This document shows positions 15,423-22,868 of a stretch of 36,019 bases of DNA, one piece after another (the first letter of the stretch is position 1; each line of letters begins with the position of its first letter). The DNA comes from Mesorhizobium sp. M1C.F.Ca.ET.210.01.1.1 (GTDB taxonomy: Bacteria > Pseudomonadota > Alphaproteobacteria > Rhizobiales > Rhizobiaceae). The notes under the pieces are model-generated. The model searched no databases. It was not told where the DNA came from and saw only the letters and a program-made list of their open reading frames with translations. The stretch covers positions 1 to 36,019 of the forward strand of contig NZ_SRUU01000043.1 of the NCBI RefSeq assembly GCF_004791585.1, written 5' to 3'. Both the position numbers and the translations under genes were made by a program.

Positions 15423-16097
15423 TTACCTTGCGATTTGTGATGCTGCCGACATCAGCTCCTGAGTGTTCGGGGCACCGAATAGGCCGCCATCGAGTACCTC
15501 GTTGGAAGTCCAGCGAACGACACCATCACGGTCCAGCAAGAACTGACCGACGAGCTGCCCAACGCCGGTGGCCATCATCTGTTGATCCGCTTCGGTGATA
15601 TCGTAGCTGTCCTTCTTGTTCAGATATTCGAGCGCCGCAAACGGGTCCATCGGTTCCGGCATCTCGCCCGGCAAGTCGACCCGCATCGACTTCACATCGC
15701 TCATCGAAACCTTTTGCGGCCATGCGCTCTCGTCTTCAGTGATCTGCATATTCGGCAATCCAAAGGCGCGGTGTGAAGTCCGTTCTGGATCGGATGCCGC
15801 GAGTAGGCCGAGCATCGGATGGTACCGCAGATAGAGGCGCGCCCGCTCGATGGGCGTGTTGACAACTGTCAGGTTCTCGATGCCCTTCTCGTTGAGGGCT
15901 GGGGTGAGTTGCGAAAGCATGGCGATATGGCGCCTGCAAAAAGGACAATGAAGACCTCGATACAGCCCAACCAGCACTGGTTTCTCGCCTCGGAAATCGT
16001 CGATGGCGATCTTGCCCTCGCGGGTAATCGCGTCGAGCACGACATTGGGCGCCATTTCGCCAGGTTGCAGCGGGCCTATGTTGAGACGTTCTGACAT
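15423..16097 (-). CDS. Peroxiredoxin-like (AhpC/TSA, thioredoxin-fold) protein
   Basis: 224 residues. The N-terminal half is a thioredoxin fold with LVGLYRGLHCPFCRRHIAML; Cys51 and Cys54 (CPFC) form a redox pair as in AhpC/TSA-like and DsbA-like proteins. FLLDRDGVVRWTSNEV near residue 190 is a further family element. It probably reduces peroxides or disulfides in the cytoplasm, as no signal peptide is seen. GGAGG 9 bases before ATG 16097 sets the start. It is a single-gene unit with its own 5' region. The exact electron donor is unknown. Confidence 0.82.
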   Translation of the reverse strand: MSERLNIGPLQPGEMAPNVVLDAITREGKIAIDDFRGEKPVLVGLYRGLHCPFCRRHIAMLSQLTPALNEKGIENLTVVNTPIERARLYLRYHPMLGLLAASDPERTSHRAFGLPNMQITEDESAWPQKVSMSDVKSMRVDLPGEMPEPMDPFAALEYLNKKDSYDITEADQQMMATGVGQLVGQFLLDRDGVVRWTSNEVLDGGLFGAPNTQELMSAASQIAR

Positions 16098-16418
16098 GCT
16101 GATCCATCCTCCCGGGTCAATTCACAACGGATGTGCGGGCGGGTGGCTTGAGCCCATGTGCGGCACATACGTCCTTGGGCATGCTGAAATGGCGGTCGAC
16201 TTAGGTCGGCGTCGATAGTCCAATTATAGCACGGAGCGGGCGGACGCTAAGGCGATCTTACGCAGGGCAACGCTTTTACTAGATGGCGCTGGTGTCCGCT
16301 TTAGCCCGATTGCCGGCCTAAGCCCCGTAGATTGAACGTGCGATATGTCTAGATGCCGAAAGCTGCAGGTCTGCCGACGGCTCATATCGACCGGTGTCGG
16401 CGCAACCTCGGTGCCCAA
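16098..16418. other. 321-base gap between peroxiredoxin and MFS genes
   Basis: It holds the 5' region of the peroxiredoxin gene and the 3' region of the MFS gene. TATAAT, an exact -10 hexamer reading leftward, is at 16223-16228, about 125 bases before the peroxiredoxin start; the -35 region (TTAGCG) is poor. No gene and no clear terminator were recognised. Confidence 0.3.
16223..16228 (-). promoter_or_regulatory. Possible -10 box for the peroxiredoxin gene
   Basis: TATAAT on the minus strand in an otherwise GC-rich region, with a weak -35 about 16 bases upstream. It would give a 5' leader of about 115 bases. Candidate only. Confidence 0.25.
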
Positions 16419-17657
16419 TCAGTTCCGGCTATTCAGGTGCCGCACCTGTCGCAGCGCCGGGAACAGCCAGGCCCACAGGCCGGCAACGGCGATGGCGCCG
16501 ATGCCGCCTACCACGACCGCGGGCACCGTGCCAATCAGCGCCGCCATGGTGCCGGCGCGGAACTCGCCGACCTCGTTCGAGGCGCCGACGAAGACCTGGT
16601 TGACGGCATTGACGCGGCCGCGCACCTCGTCCGGCGTCCAGAGCTGGATCAGCGTCTCGCGGATATAGACGCTGAACATGTCGGTGGCGCCGAGCATGGC
16701 GAGGGCCACGATCGACAGCCAAGTGATGGTTGAAACGCCGAACAGCACGGTGACGGCGCCGAACAGGCCGACGAAGCCAAGCATGATCTTGCCGGCATGG
16801 TCGCGGATCGGGTGGCCGGCGAGCCAGACCGCGACGCCGATGGCGCCGATGCCGGGCGCCGAGCGCAGCAGGCCAAGGCCCCAGGGGCCAAGCTCCAGAA
16901 TATCGCGCGCATAGACCGGCAGCAGCGCCGAGGCGCCGGATAGGAGCACGGCGAAGAGGTCGAGTGAGATGGCGCCGAGCACGATCTTCTCGCTCCAGAT
17001 ATAGCCGAAGCCGGCAAACAGCGTCTGCATGGTCGGCTTGTCGGTGGCGGTCTGCTGGGCGGGCTTCGGAATGGTGAAGATGAGCAGCGCCGCGACAAGC
17101 ATCAGGATGGCCGCCGTGGCGTAGGCCACCTCCGCCGAGATGCCATAGAGCAGGCCGCCGGCGACCGGACCGACGATGGTCGCCGTCTGCCAGGCGGACG
17201 AGTTCCAGGCGATCGCGTTGGCGAAATCCTCGGCCGGCACCAGATTGGCGAACAGTGAGGACGAAGCCGGTCCGTAGAAGGCTCGTGCGATACCGAAGAC
17301 GGCGAGTACGACAAAGATCGGCAGCGGGCCCGTCAGGCCGCGCAGCGTCAGGAACAGCAGCGCGAGCGCGCAGCCGCCCTCGACCAGTGACGACAATGTC
17401 ATGATCAGGCGGCGGCCGAAGCGGTCGGCGACGACGCCGGTGACCAGCACCAGAAGCAGAGACGGCAGGAACTGGACGATGCCGACGATGCCGAGGTCGA
17501 AGGGGTCGCGGGTGAGGTCATAGACCTGCCAGCCGACCGCGACGGACACGATCATGGTCGCGAAAGTGGTGAGGAAGCGCGCCGTCCAGTAGCTCAGGAA
17601 CGGCCGGTGACGGAAAGCGGCGTAGCGCTGTTCAGAGGAAACTGCTTCGGCGGTCAT
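16419..17657 (-). CDS. MFS transporter, DHA3/EntS-like exporter
   Basis: 412 residues with about 12 membrane helices and the MFS motif A equivalent GVVADRFGRRLIM after helix 2 (about residues 74-86). FRHRPFLSYWTARFLTTFATMIVSVAVGWQVYDLT at the N-terminus and YIRETLIQLWTPDEVRGRVNAVNQVFVGASNEVGEFRAG are typical of the MFS_3 (enterobactin-exporter/macrolide-efflux-like) group. It probably exports a small molecule across the inner membrane; the substrate cannot be read from the sequence. There is no neighbouring regulator. The 157-base gap on its upstream side separates it from the aminotransferase gene on the same strand. Confidence 0.88.
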   Translation of the reverse strand: MTAEAVSSEQRYAAFRHRPFLSYWTARFLTTFATMIVSVAVGWQVYDLTRDPFDLGIVGIVQFLPSLLLVLVTGVVADRFGRRLIMTLSSLVEGGCALALLFLTLRGLTGPLPIFVVLAVFGIARAFYGPASSSLFANLVPAEDFANAIAWNSSAWQTATIVGPVAGGLLYGISAEVAYATAAILMLVAALLIFTIPKPAQQTATDKPTMQTLFAGFGYIWSEKIVLGAISLDLFAVLLSGASALLPVYARDILELGPWGLGLLRSAPGIGAIGVAVWLAGHPIRDHAGKIMLGFVGLFGAVTVLFGVSTITWLSIVALAMLGATDMFSVYIRETLIQLWTPDEVRGRVNAVNQVFVGASNEVGEFRAGTMAALIGTVPAVVVGGIGAIAVAGLWAWLFPALRQVRHLNSRN

Positions 17658-17814
17658 GGTTCAAAGGCCCCGTTGTGACGTCGGCCGGCGGGGCACTTCC
17701 ACGATGGGCGCTGGTCCGGCGGCAAACCCTTAGCCCAGTTCGTTTCGTCGCGCGCGCAAAAAATCGGCGCTGGATGAAGGAAATTAGGATTTAGCGTCCG
17801 CGACGGTTGAAGCC

Positions 17815-18915
17815 TCAGCCTCTCAGCGCGGCTGAGATGGCCTCCAGCCCGCCGCGCAACTCAGCCTCTTTCGGCCAGCCGAAGCCGATGCGGAAGAAAC
17901 GCTTCGGCATCTCGAACCAGTGGCCGGGGCCGACATAGGTGCCGTGCTCTTCCAGAAGCCTGGCGTAGAAGCGGTCGAGGTCGAAGCCGGCATCGACGTT
18001 CAGCCGTGGGAAGCCGACGACGCCACCTTGCGGCCGCACCCAGTCGACGAGCGGCTCGCCGTCGATCCAGGTTTGCACGATGTCGCGACGCTTCGCCATC
18101 TGCGGCAGCAGCGACGTGAGGAAGGCGTCGCGGCGCTCGAGCATGGCGCGTGCGATCGCCTCGTCGATGACGCTGCCGCAGATGCCGATCTGCTCCTTGG
18201 CGGCGAGGAACCTTTCCTGCATCTCCTTGTCGCTGGTGACCAGCCAGCCGATGCGGATGCCGGGAATGCCGAAGGCCTTGGACAGCGAGGAGACGCTGAT
18301 GGCGCTCGCACTCAGCGAAGCCGCCGAAGGCAGCTTCTCGCCATAGGAAAGATCGCGATAGGTCTCGTCGACCAGCAGCCGGCAGCGCCGGCTCTCGGCG
18401 AGCCCGATCAAGGCATCGAGATCGGCGCGGCTCATCATGGTTCCGGTCGGGTTGTGCGGGCAGGTGACGCTGATCAGCCCGGTGTCCGGCCGCACCGCCG
18501 CCGCGACGCGACTGAGGTCGATTGCAAAGCCGTTGTCGAAATCGAGATCGACATAGCTGATGGCGCAGCCGATCGCCTTGGGCGTCTCGATGTTGGTGGC
18601 GTAGTTTGGCCGCACAACCACCAGATGGTCGTTGGCTGAAAGCAGCGAGGTAGCGACGATGAACAGCGCGCCGGCCGCTCCCGCGGTCACCAGCACGTCG
18701 TCGGCGGAGAGCCCTTTGTCCTGCGCGGCGATCAACGCGCGCAGTTCCTTCTCGCCGCGATGTTCGCCGTAGAACAAAGTGAGGTCTGGCAGCGACAGGC
18801 CGATGTCGGAAAGTTTTTGGTCGGCGATCGAGCTTTCGGAGAGATTGAAGCGGATGCGGTCGTAGCCGTATTCCTCCGGCGCTTCCTTCTCGATCACCAT
18901 CCTCGCATAGTTCAT
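17815..18915 (-). CDS. PLP-dependent class I/II aminotransferase
   Basis: 366 residues, fold type I. Visible elements are the PLP-binding TAGAAGALFI (about 77-86), NYATN, PHNPTGTMMS with the conserved Asn (about 153-162), LLVDETYRDLSY with the ring-stacking Asp (about 180-191), and SSLSKAFGIPGIRIGW with Schiff-base Lys213. The C-terminal RIGFGW carries the carboxylate-binding Arg. The amino donor is not evident; family members include aspartate-like, aromatic and capreomycidine-synthase-like enzymes. GGGATGAG precedes ATG 18915. Three 15-bp direct repeats lie about 90-134 bases upstream, in its probable promoter. No biosynthetic partner genes are adjacent. Confidence 0.9.
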   Translation of the reverse strand: MNYARMVIEKEAPEEYGYDRIRFNLSESSIADQKLSDIGLSLPDLTLFYGEHRGEKELRALIAAQDKGLSADDVLVTAGAAGALFIVATSLLSANDHLVVVRPNYATNIETPKAIGCAISYVDLDFDNGFAIDLSRVAAAVRPDTGLISVTCPHNPTGTMMSRADLDALIGLAESRRCRLLVDETYRDLSYGEKLPSAASLSASAISVSSLSKAFGIPGIRIGWLVTSDKEMQERFLAAKEQIGICGSVIDEAIARAMLERRDAFLTSLLPQMAKRRDIVQTWIDGEPLVDWVRPQGGVVGFPRLNVDAGFDLDRFYARLLEEHGTYVGPGHWFEMPKRFFRIGFGWPKEAELRGGLEAISAALRG

Positions 18916-19004
18916 GGCTCATCCCGAACAGCCTGTGCTGGTCTTATCCAAGCCACAAAAGCAGGAAGCCTGCCAAGGCGGATTCCTCGGCAGACTTCTT
19001 CAAA

Positions 19005-19049
19005 CGATTGGTACAGGGGCGATTGGTACCGGGGCGATTGGTACAGGGG
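19005..19049. repeat. Three tandem 15-bp repeats upstream of the aminotransferase gene
   Basis: CGATTGGTACAGGGG occurs at 19005, 19020 and 19035; the middle copy has one change (CCGGGG). The array lies between the aminotransferase start (18915) and the mucR stop (19061), thus in the upstream region of the former. Each unit contains ATTGGTAC. It could be a multi-site operator or a slippage repeat. The third copy ends 11 bases before the mucR stop. Confidence 0.9.
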
Positions 19050-19060
19050 GCCGGTGTCGT

Positions 19061-19522
19061 TCAGGCCGGGGCTTTGGCCCTTCTTCCCCTGGCGGGCTTC
19101 ACCGGCGCTTCCGCCTTGCGACCGAGGCCGATCGACTTGGCGAGTTCGGAGCGCGACGCCGCATAGTTGGGCGCGACCATAGGGTAATCGACCGGCAGGC
19201 CCCATTTGGCGCGATAGGCTTCCGGCGACAGCCCGAAATGCACGCCGATATGGCGCTTCAGCGATTTGAACTTCTTCCCGTCCTCGAGGCAGATTATGTA
19301 GTCCGGCGTCACCGAACGGCGGGGGTTGACGGCGGGGACGGGCGGAGGTGCAGGCGGCGCCAGCTGCTGGTTGAGGCCGCTGATCGAGGAGGCGACGCTG
19401 GCGATGAGCCCGCTCAGGTCCGAAGCGGGCAGCCGGTTCTTGGCGACATAGGCCGACACGATGTGAGCGGTGAGCTCGAGCAGGTCGACTTCTTCCTTTG
19501 CCGTGTTGGTGTCCTCGTCCAC
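19061..19522 (-). CDS. MucR/Ros family zinc-finger transcriptional regulator
   Basis: 153 residues. The central motif CLEDGKKFKSLKRHIGVHFG (about 78-97) followed by LSPEAYRAKWGLPVDYPMVAPNYA is diagnostic of MucR/Ros. The zinc ligands read Cys78, Asp81, His91 and His95, so the second Cys of Ros is Asp here, a known variant in Mesorhizobium paralogues. MucR proteins act as H-NS-like silencers that bind AT-rich DNA and oligomerise by the N-terminal helix (about 11-50 here), controlling exopolysaccharide, motility and symbiosis or virulence genes. The start is GTG 19522 with GGAGG 8 bases before; no in-frame ATG is near. A proline-rich linker (55-67) is slightly unusual. Paralogue identity is unknown. 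Confidence 0.9.
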   Translation of the reverse strand: MDEDTNTAKEEVDLLELTAHIVSAYVAKNRLPASDLSGLIASVASSISGLNQQLAPPAPPPVPAVNPRRSVTPDYIICLEDGKKFKSLKRHIGVHFGLSPEAYRAKWGLPVDYPMVAPNYAASRSELAKSIGLGRKAEAPVKPARGRRAKAPA

Positions 19523-19668
19523 GTCATTCCTCCTCTATGCCGCATAGCCGCGAAAATCGGGATTGTAACAGAGCGCCGCCGCACCTTCGCGCCGGGGGTG
19601 ACGCATGGTGCCGCAGGCCGGCGAATTCCTAGTCGGCAAATCGGCGCAGCGCAACGATCAGTCGCGCC

Positions 19669-19710
19669 ATTACACGTTATTTTGAACAACTATACTGAAA
19701 TGCAACAAGA
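19669..19710. promoter_or_regulatory. AT-rich region upstream of mucR-like gene
   Basis: The 188-base gap between the ROK gene stop and mucR is GC-rich except for this stretch, which includes TTATTTTGAACAACTATACT. MucR proteins are autoregulated through AT-rich sites, so this is the likely promoter/operator, inferred from composition only. Confidence 0.35.
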
Positions 19711-20415
19711 TCAGACGATTAGCGCCTTGTCGCGCCACAGTCGAAATCCGCCTTCAAAGGCGCGTGTGTTGTCGCCGCGCCTGGATTTCTCGGGCAATTC
19801 ATCCAGCTTGTCGACATTGCCGCCGCCGATGACCACATAATCGGGCTGCAAGGCGGCGCGAAGCCTGTTTACAACGTCAAAAACGTATTTGCGCCATTTC
19901 TTCTTGCCGTGCTTTTCCAGGCCGCGTTCGCCGACATAATCCTCGAAGCTGCAGCCCTTCTTGTAGGGAAGGTGGGCCAGCTCCATCGGCTGTCCGACAT
20001 GATCGAGGATCATTGCTGCGCCCAGCCCCGTGCCCAGGCCAAGGAACAGCATGCGGCCGCCCTCATAGCTGCCGATCGCCTGCAGCAACGCGTCGTTGAC
20101 GACCTTGACCGGCTTGCCGAAGGCGCCGGCGAAGTCGTAGCCGTTCCAGCCCTTGCCGAGATTGAAGGGGTCCAGCGAAGGCCTATTGTCCCTGACCGGG
20201 CCCGGATAGCCCATCGAAATGACGTCGTAGTCCAGCCCCTCGGCCAGATTCTTCACCGAAGCGACCATCTGCTCGGGCGTCAGGTCCGGACCGGTGTCGG
20301 CGCGGCGGACCTCGCCGCCGGCGCTGGTGAGGATTTTCACGCGCGACCCGCCGAGGTCGATGGTGAGCACGATCTGCTCGCCGCCCGCCGCGGCCCGTTT
20401 TGCCGCCTTCGCCAT
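19711..20415 (-). CDS. ROK-family sugar kinase, polyphosphate-glucokinase-like
   Basis: 234 residues. TIDLGGSRVKILTSAGG near the N-terminus is the phosphate-1 motif, GYPGPVRDNRPSLDPFNLGKGW corresponds to the sugar-binding region, VVNDALLQAIG holds the catalytic Asp, and LFLGLGTGLGAAMIL is the adenosine/phosphate motif. It fits the ROK group annotated as polyphosphate or ATP glucokinase, which makes glucose-6-phosphate. The position 16 bases after zwf and downstream of gnd and a GH15 glucosidase supports glucose as substrate; the phosphoryl donor is not decidable. GGGAGGT before ATG 20415 is an excellent ribosome site. Confidence 0.85.
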   Translation of the reverse strand: MAKAAKRAAAGGEQIVLTIDLGGSRVKILTSAGGEVRRADTGPDLTPEQMVASVKNLAEGLDYDVISMGYPGPVRDNRPSLDPFNLGKGWNGYDFAGAFGKPVKVVNDALLQAIGSYEGGRMLFLGLGTGLGAAMILDHVGQPMELAHLPYKKGCSFEDYVGERGLEKHGKKKWRKYVFDVVNRLRAALQPDYVVIGGGNVDKLDELPEKSRRGDNTRAFEGGFRLWRDKALIV

Positions 20416-20431
20416 AGCTACCTCCCGAAGA

Positions 20432-21808
20432 CTATTTCGTCGGATTGATCCAGCCATTGGGCGGGCCGAAGCCGTCCATGGCATCGGCCGGCCCCCAGGT
20501 CCTTGGCGCGTAAATGGCGGGCGGCGTCGTGTCGCCAAGCACCGGCCCGACGATGCGCCACGCCAGCTCGGCCGCGTCCTGGCGGGTGAAGAGCTGGCCG
20601 TTGCCGTTCATGGCGTCGCCGATCAGCCGCTCATAGGGCGGCATGTCGCCTTTGGTGTCGTCGAGCGCGGTGAGTTCCACCTGCTCGCCGATCATGTCGT
20701 CGCCCGGCACCTTGCGCTGGGCGCCGATCGAGATCACCACCTGCGGGTCGATGCGGAAACGGACATAGTTGGCGTCGCCCGGCTTGATCGGATCGAAGAC
20801 GTCGAGCGGCGGCCGCTTCAGCCGCACGATCACTTCGGTGGCATGCACCGGCATGTTCTTGCCGGCGCGGATGAAGAACGGCACGTCCTGCCAGCGCCAG
20901 GTGTCGACGAAGAAACGCACCGCCGCGAAGGTCTCGACCGGCGAGTTGGGCTTGACGCCAGGCTCCGCCAGATAGCCGTCGAACTGGCCGCGCACGACAT
21001 CGTCCTTGGTCAAGGTGCGGATGGCGCGCAGCACCTGCACCTTCTCATCGATCAGGTCGTCGGCCGAGCGGCCGACAGGCGGTTCCATGGCTAGCAGCAA
21101 AAGGATGTTGAGCAGATGGTTCTCGATGACGTCGCGGATGCAGCCGACGTCGTCATAGAATTTGCCGCGACCTTCGATGCCGAAATCCTCGGCCATGGTG
21201 ATCTGCACGCTTTCGACGAAATTGCGGTTCCAGATCGGCTCAAGGAAGGAGTTGGCGAAGCGGAAATAGAGCAGGTTCTGGATCGCTTCCTTGCCGAGAT
21301 AGTGGTCGATGCGGAAGATCGACTGTTCGTCGAACACCAGATGCAGCACGCGGTTCAGCCAGCGCGCCGACTGCAGGTCGTGGCCGAAGGGCTTTTCCAC
21401 CATCAGCCGCGCGCCGCGAGCGGTGCCGGATTGTTCGAGGCCCTGGACGACGGTTTCGAACATGGTCGGGGGAACTGCCATGTAGTGCAGCGGCCGCTGC
21501 GCCGGTCCGAGCGCCGTCCTCAGCTTCTCGAATGTGGCGCCGTCGCGGTAGTCGCCACTGACATAGCGCAGTTGCGAGGCGAGCTTGGCGAACACCTTGT
21601 CGTCGACGCTGCCCAGCGCGTTGACGATGCCATCGCGGGCACGGTCCACCAGCTTGGCGAGGTCCCAGGGGTCGAAGGCAACGCCGATCACCGGCTCGGT
21701 CAACGTTCCCTTGGCGACCATCTGGTGGAGCGCTGGAAAAATCTTCTTATGCGCAAGGTCGCCGGTGGCTCCGAAAAGCACCAGCGTGTCGGACCTGTCC
21801 TGGCTCAT
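20432..21808 (-). CDS. zwf: Glucose-6-phosphate 1-dehydrogenase
   Basis: 458 residues. It oxidises glucose-6-phosphate to 6-phosphogluconolactone, entering the Entner-Doudoroff and oxidative pentose phosphate routes. LVLFGATGDLAHKKIFPAL gives the NADP-binding motif (13-19), VEKPFG is at 138-143, and RIDHYLGKE (166-174) is the active-site signature. FFIRAGKNMPVHATEVIVRLK is near the end. ATG 21808, with GGGGAGAGG before it, is chosen over the longer reading from 21865. It lies 13 bases after the gnd stop and 16 before the ROK kinase, so it is in one transcription unit. Confidence 0.96.
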   Translation of the reverse strand: MSQDRSDTLVLFGATGDLAHKKIFPALHQMVAKGTLTEPVIGVAFDPWDLAKLVDRARDGIVNALGSVDDKVFAKLASQLRYVSGDYRDGATFEKLRTALGPAQRPLHYMAVPPTMFETVVQGLEQSGTARGARLMVEKPFGHDLQSARWLNRVLHLVFDEQSIFRIDHYLGKEAIQNLLYFRFANSFLEPIWNRNFVESVQITMAEDFGIEGRGKFYDDVGCIRDVIENHLLNILLLLAMEPPVGRSADDLIDEKVQVLRAIRTLTKDDVVRGQFDGYLAEPGVKPNSPVETFAAVRFFVDTWRWQDVPFFIRAGKNMPVHATEVIVRLKRPPLDVFDPIKPGDANYVRFRIDPQVVISIGAQRKVPGDDMIGEQVELTALDDTKGDMPPYERLIGDAMNGNGQLFTRQDAAELAWRIVGPVLGDTTPPAIYAPRTWGPADAMDGFGPPNGWINPTK

Positions 21809-21821
21809 GCCGCCTCTCCCC

Positions 21822-22835
21822 TCACGCGCCGGTCTTCTGCTTCTCGATATGGCCGCCGAAGGCATAGCGCATGGCGGACAAAAGCTTGTCGGCGAAGGCG
21901 GATTCGCCCTGCGAGGAGAAGCGGTCGAACAACGCCGAGGAGAGGACGGGCGCCGGAACGCCGGTGTCGATCGCCGCCTTCAGCGTCCAGCGGCCTTCGC
22001 CGGAGTCCGACACCCGGCCGCCGAACTGCGTAAGCGTCGGGTCGCTTTTCAGCGCCCCGGCGGTTAGGTCGAGCAGCCAGGAGCCGATGACGCTGCCATG
22101 CCGCCAAACCTCGGCCACCTGGGCGAGGTCGATATCGAACTGGTAATATTGCGGGTTTTCCAGCGGGCTGGTCTCGGCGTCCGCCGTGCGGTCGCGTTTG
22201 CCGGCGTTGGCCGACTTCAGGATGTTGATGCCCTCGGCATAGGCGGCCATGACGCCGTATTCGATGCCGTTGTGCACCATCTTGACGAAATGGCCGGCGC
22301 CGCTCGGCCCGCAATGCAGATAGCCGAAGGTCGCGGATCCGGCGTCCTTCGGCGGATTGGAGCCCGGGTCGGCGCCTGGGGCCAGCGTGGCGAAGACCGT
22401 ATCGAGGTGCTGCACCGCCTCGTCGGGGCCGCCGATCATCAGGCAGTAGCCGCGCTCCAGCCCCCAGACGCCGCCGCTTGTGCCGACGTCGACGAAGCTG
22501 ATGCCCTTGACCGCCAGTTTCGCCGCCTGGTCGACAGCGTCGTGGTAATAGGAATTACCGCCGTCGATGATGATGTCGCCGGGCTCCATCAGCGCTGCCA
22601 CCTGGTCGACGATCCTGCCGGTGATCGCCGCCGGCAGCATCAGCCAGGCGCAGCGCGGCTTGGCCAGCTTGGCGACGAACTCTTCCAGCGCGGCGGCGCC
22701 GATGGCGCCGTCCTTGACCAGGGCGGCGACGCTTGCCGAATTGATGTCGTAGACGACGCATTCGTGGCCGTCGCGCATCAGGCGGCGCACCATGTTGGCG
22801 CCCATCCTGCCCAATCCCATCATTCCGATCTGCAT
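21822..22835 (-). CDS. gnd: 6-phosphogluconate dehydrogenase, decarboxylating (short GndA type)
   Basis: 337 residues, typical of the short NAD-preferring bacterial form rather than the 470-residue E. coli form. IGMMGLGRMGANMVRRL is the Rossmann motif, IIIDGGNSYYHD the substrate-binding loop, VDVGTSGGVWGLERGYCLMIGG the signature, and GAGHFVKMVHNGIEYG carries the catalytic Lys. The C-terminal six-helix domain ends in QFGGRVSDSGEGRWTLKAAID and FSSQGESAFADKLLSAMRYAFGGH. It follows the GH15 gene by 33 bases and precedes zwf by 13, on the same strand, consistent with an operon that converts glucan-derived glucose to ribulose-5-phosphate. Confidence 0.95.
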   Translation of the reverse strand: MQIGMMGLGRMGANMVRRLMRDGHECVVYDINSASVAALVKDGAIGAAALEEFVAKLAKPRCAWLMLPAAITGRIVDQVAALMEPGDIIIDGGNSYYHDAVDQAAKLAVKGISFVDVGTSGGVWGLERGYCLMIGGPDEAVQHLDTVFATLAPGADPGSNPPKDAGSATFGYLHCGPSGAGHFVKMVHNGIEYGVMAAYAEGINILKSANAGKRDRTADAETSPLENPQYYQFDIDLAQVAEVWRHGSVIGSWLLDLTAGALKSDPTLTQFGGRVSDSGEGRWTLKAAIDTGVPAPVLSSALFDRFSSQGESAFADKLLSAMRYAFGGHIEKQKTGA

Positions 22836-22868
22836 GGTGTCATCCCGATTGCTTGAGGAAAGAAATGT

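Noticed and set aside
16098..16418. Small protein in the peroxiredoxin/MFS gap
   Set aside because: Short open frames on both strands have no family motif and no ribosome site; the gap was left as non-coding.
19005..19049. Tandem 15-bp repeats as a CRISPR array or coding repeat
   Set aside because: There are no spacers between units, the units are too short for CRISPR, and the frame reading DWYRG repeats has no surrounding gene evidence.
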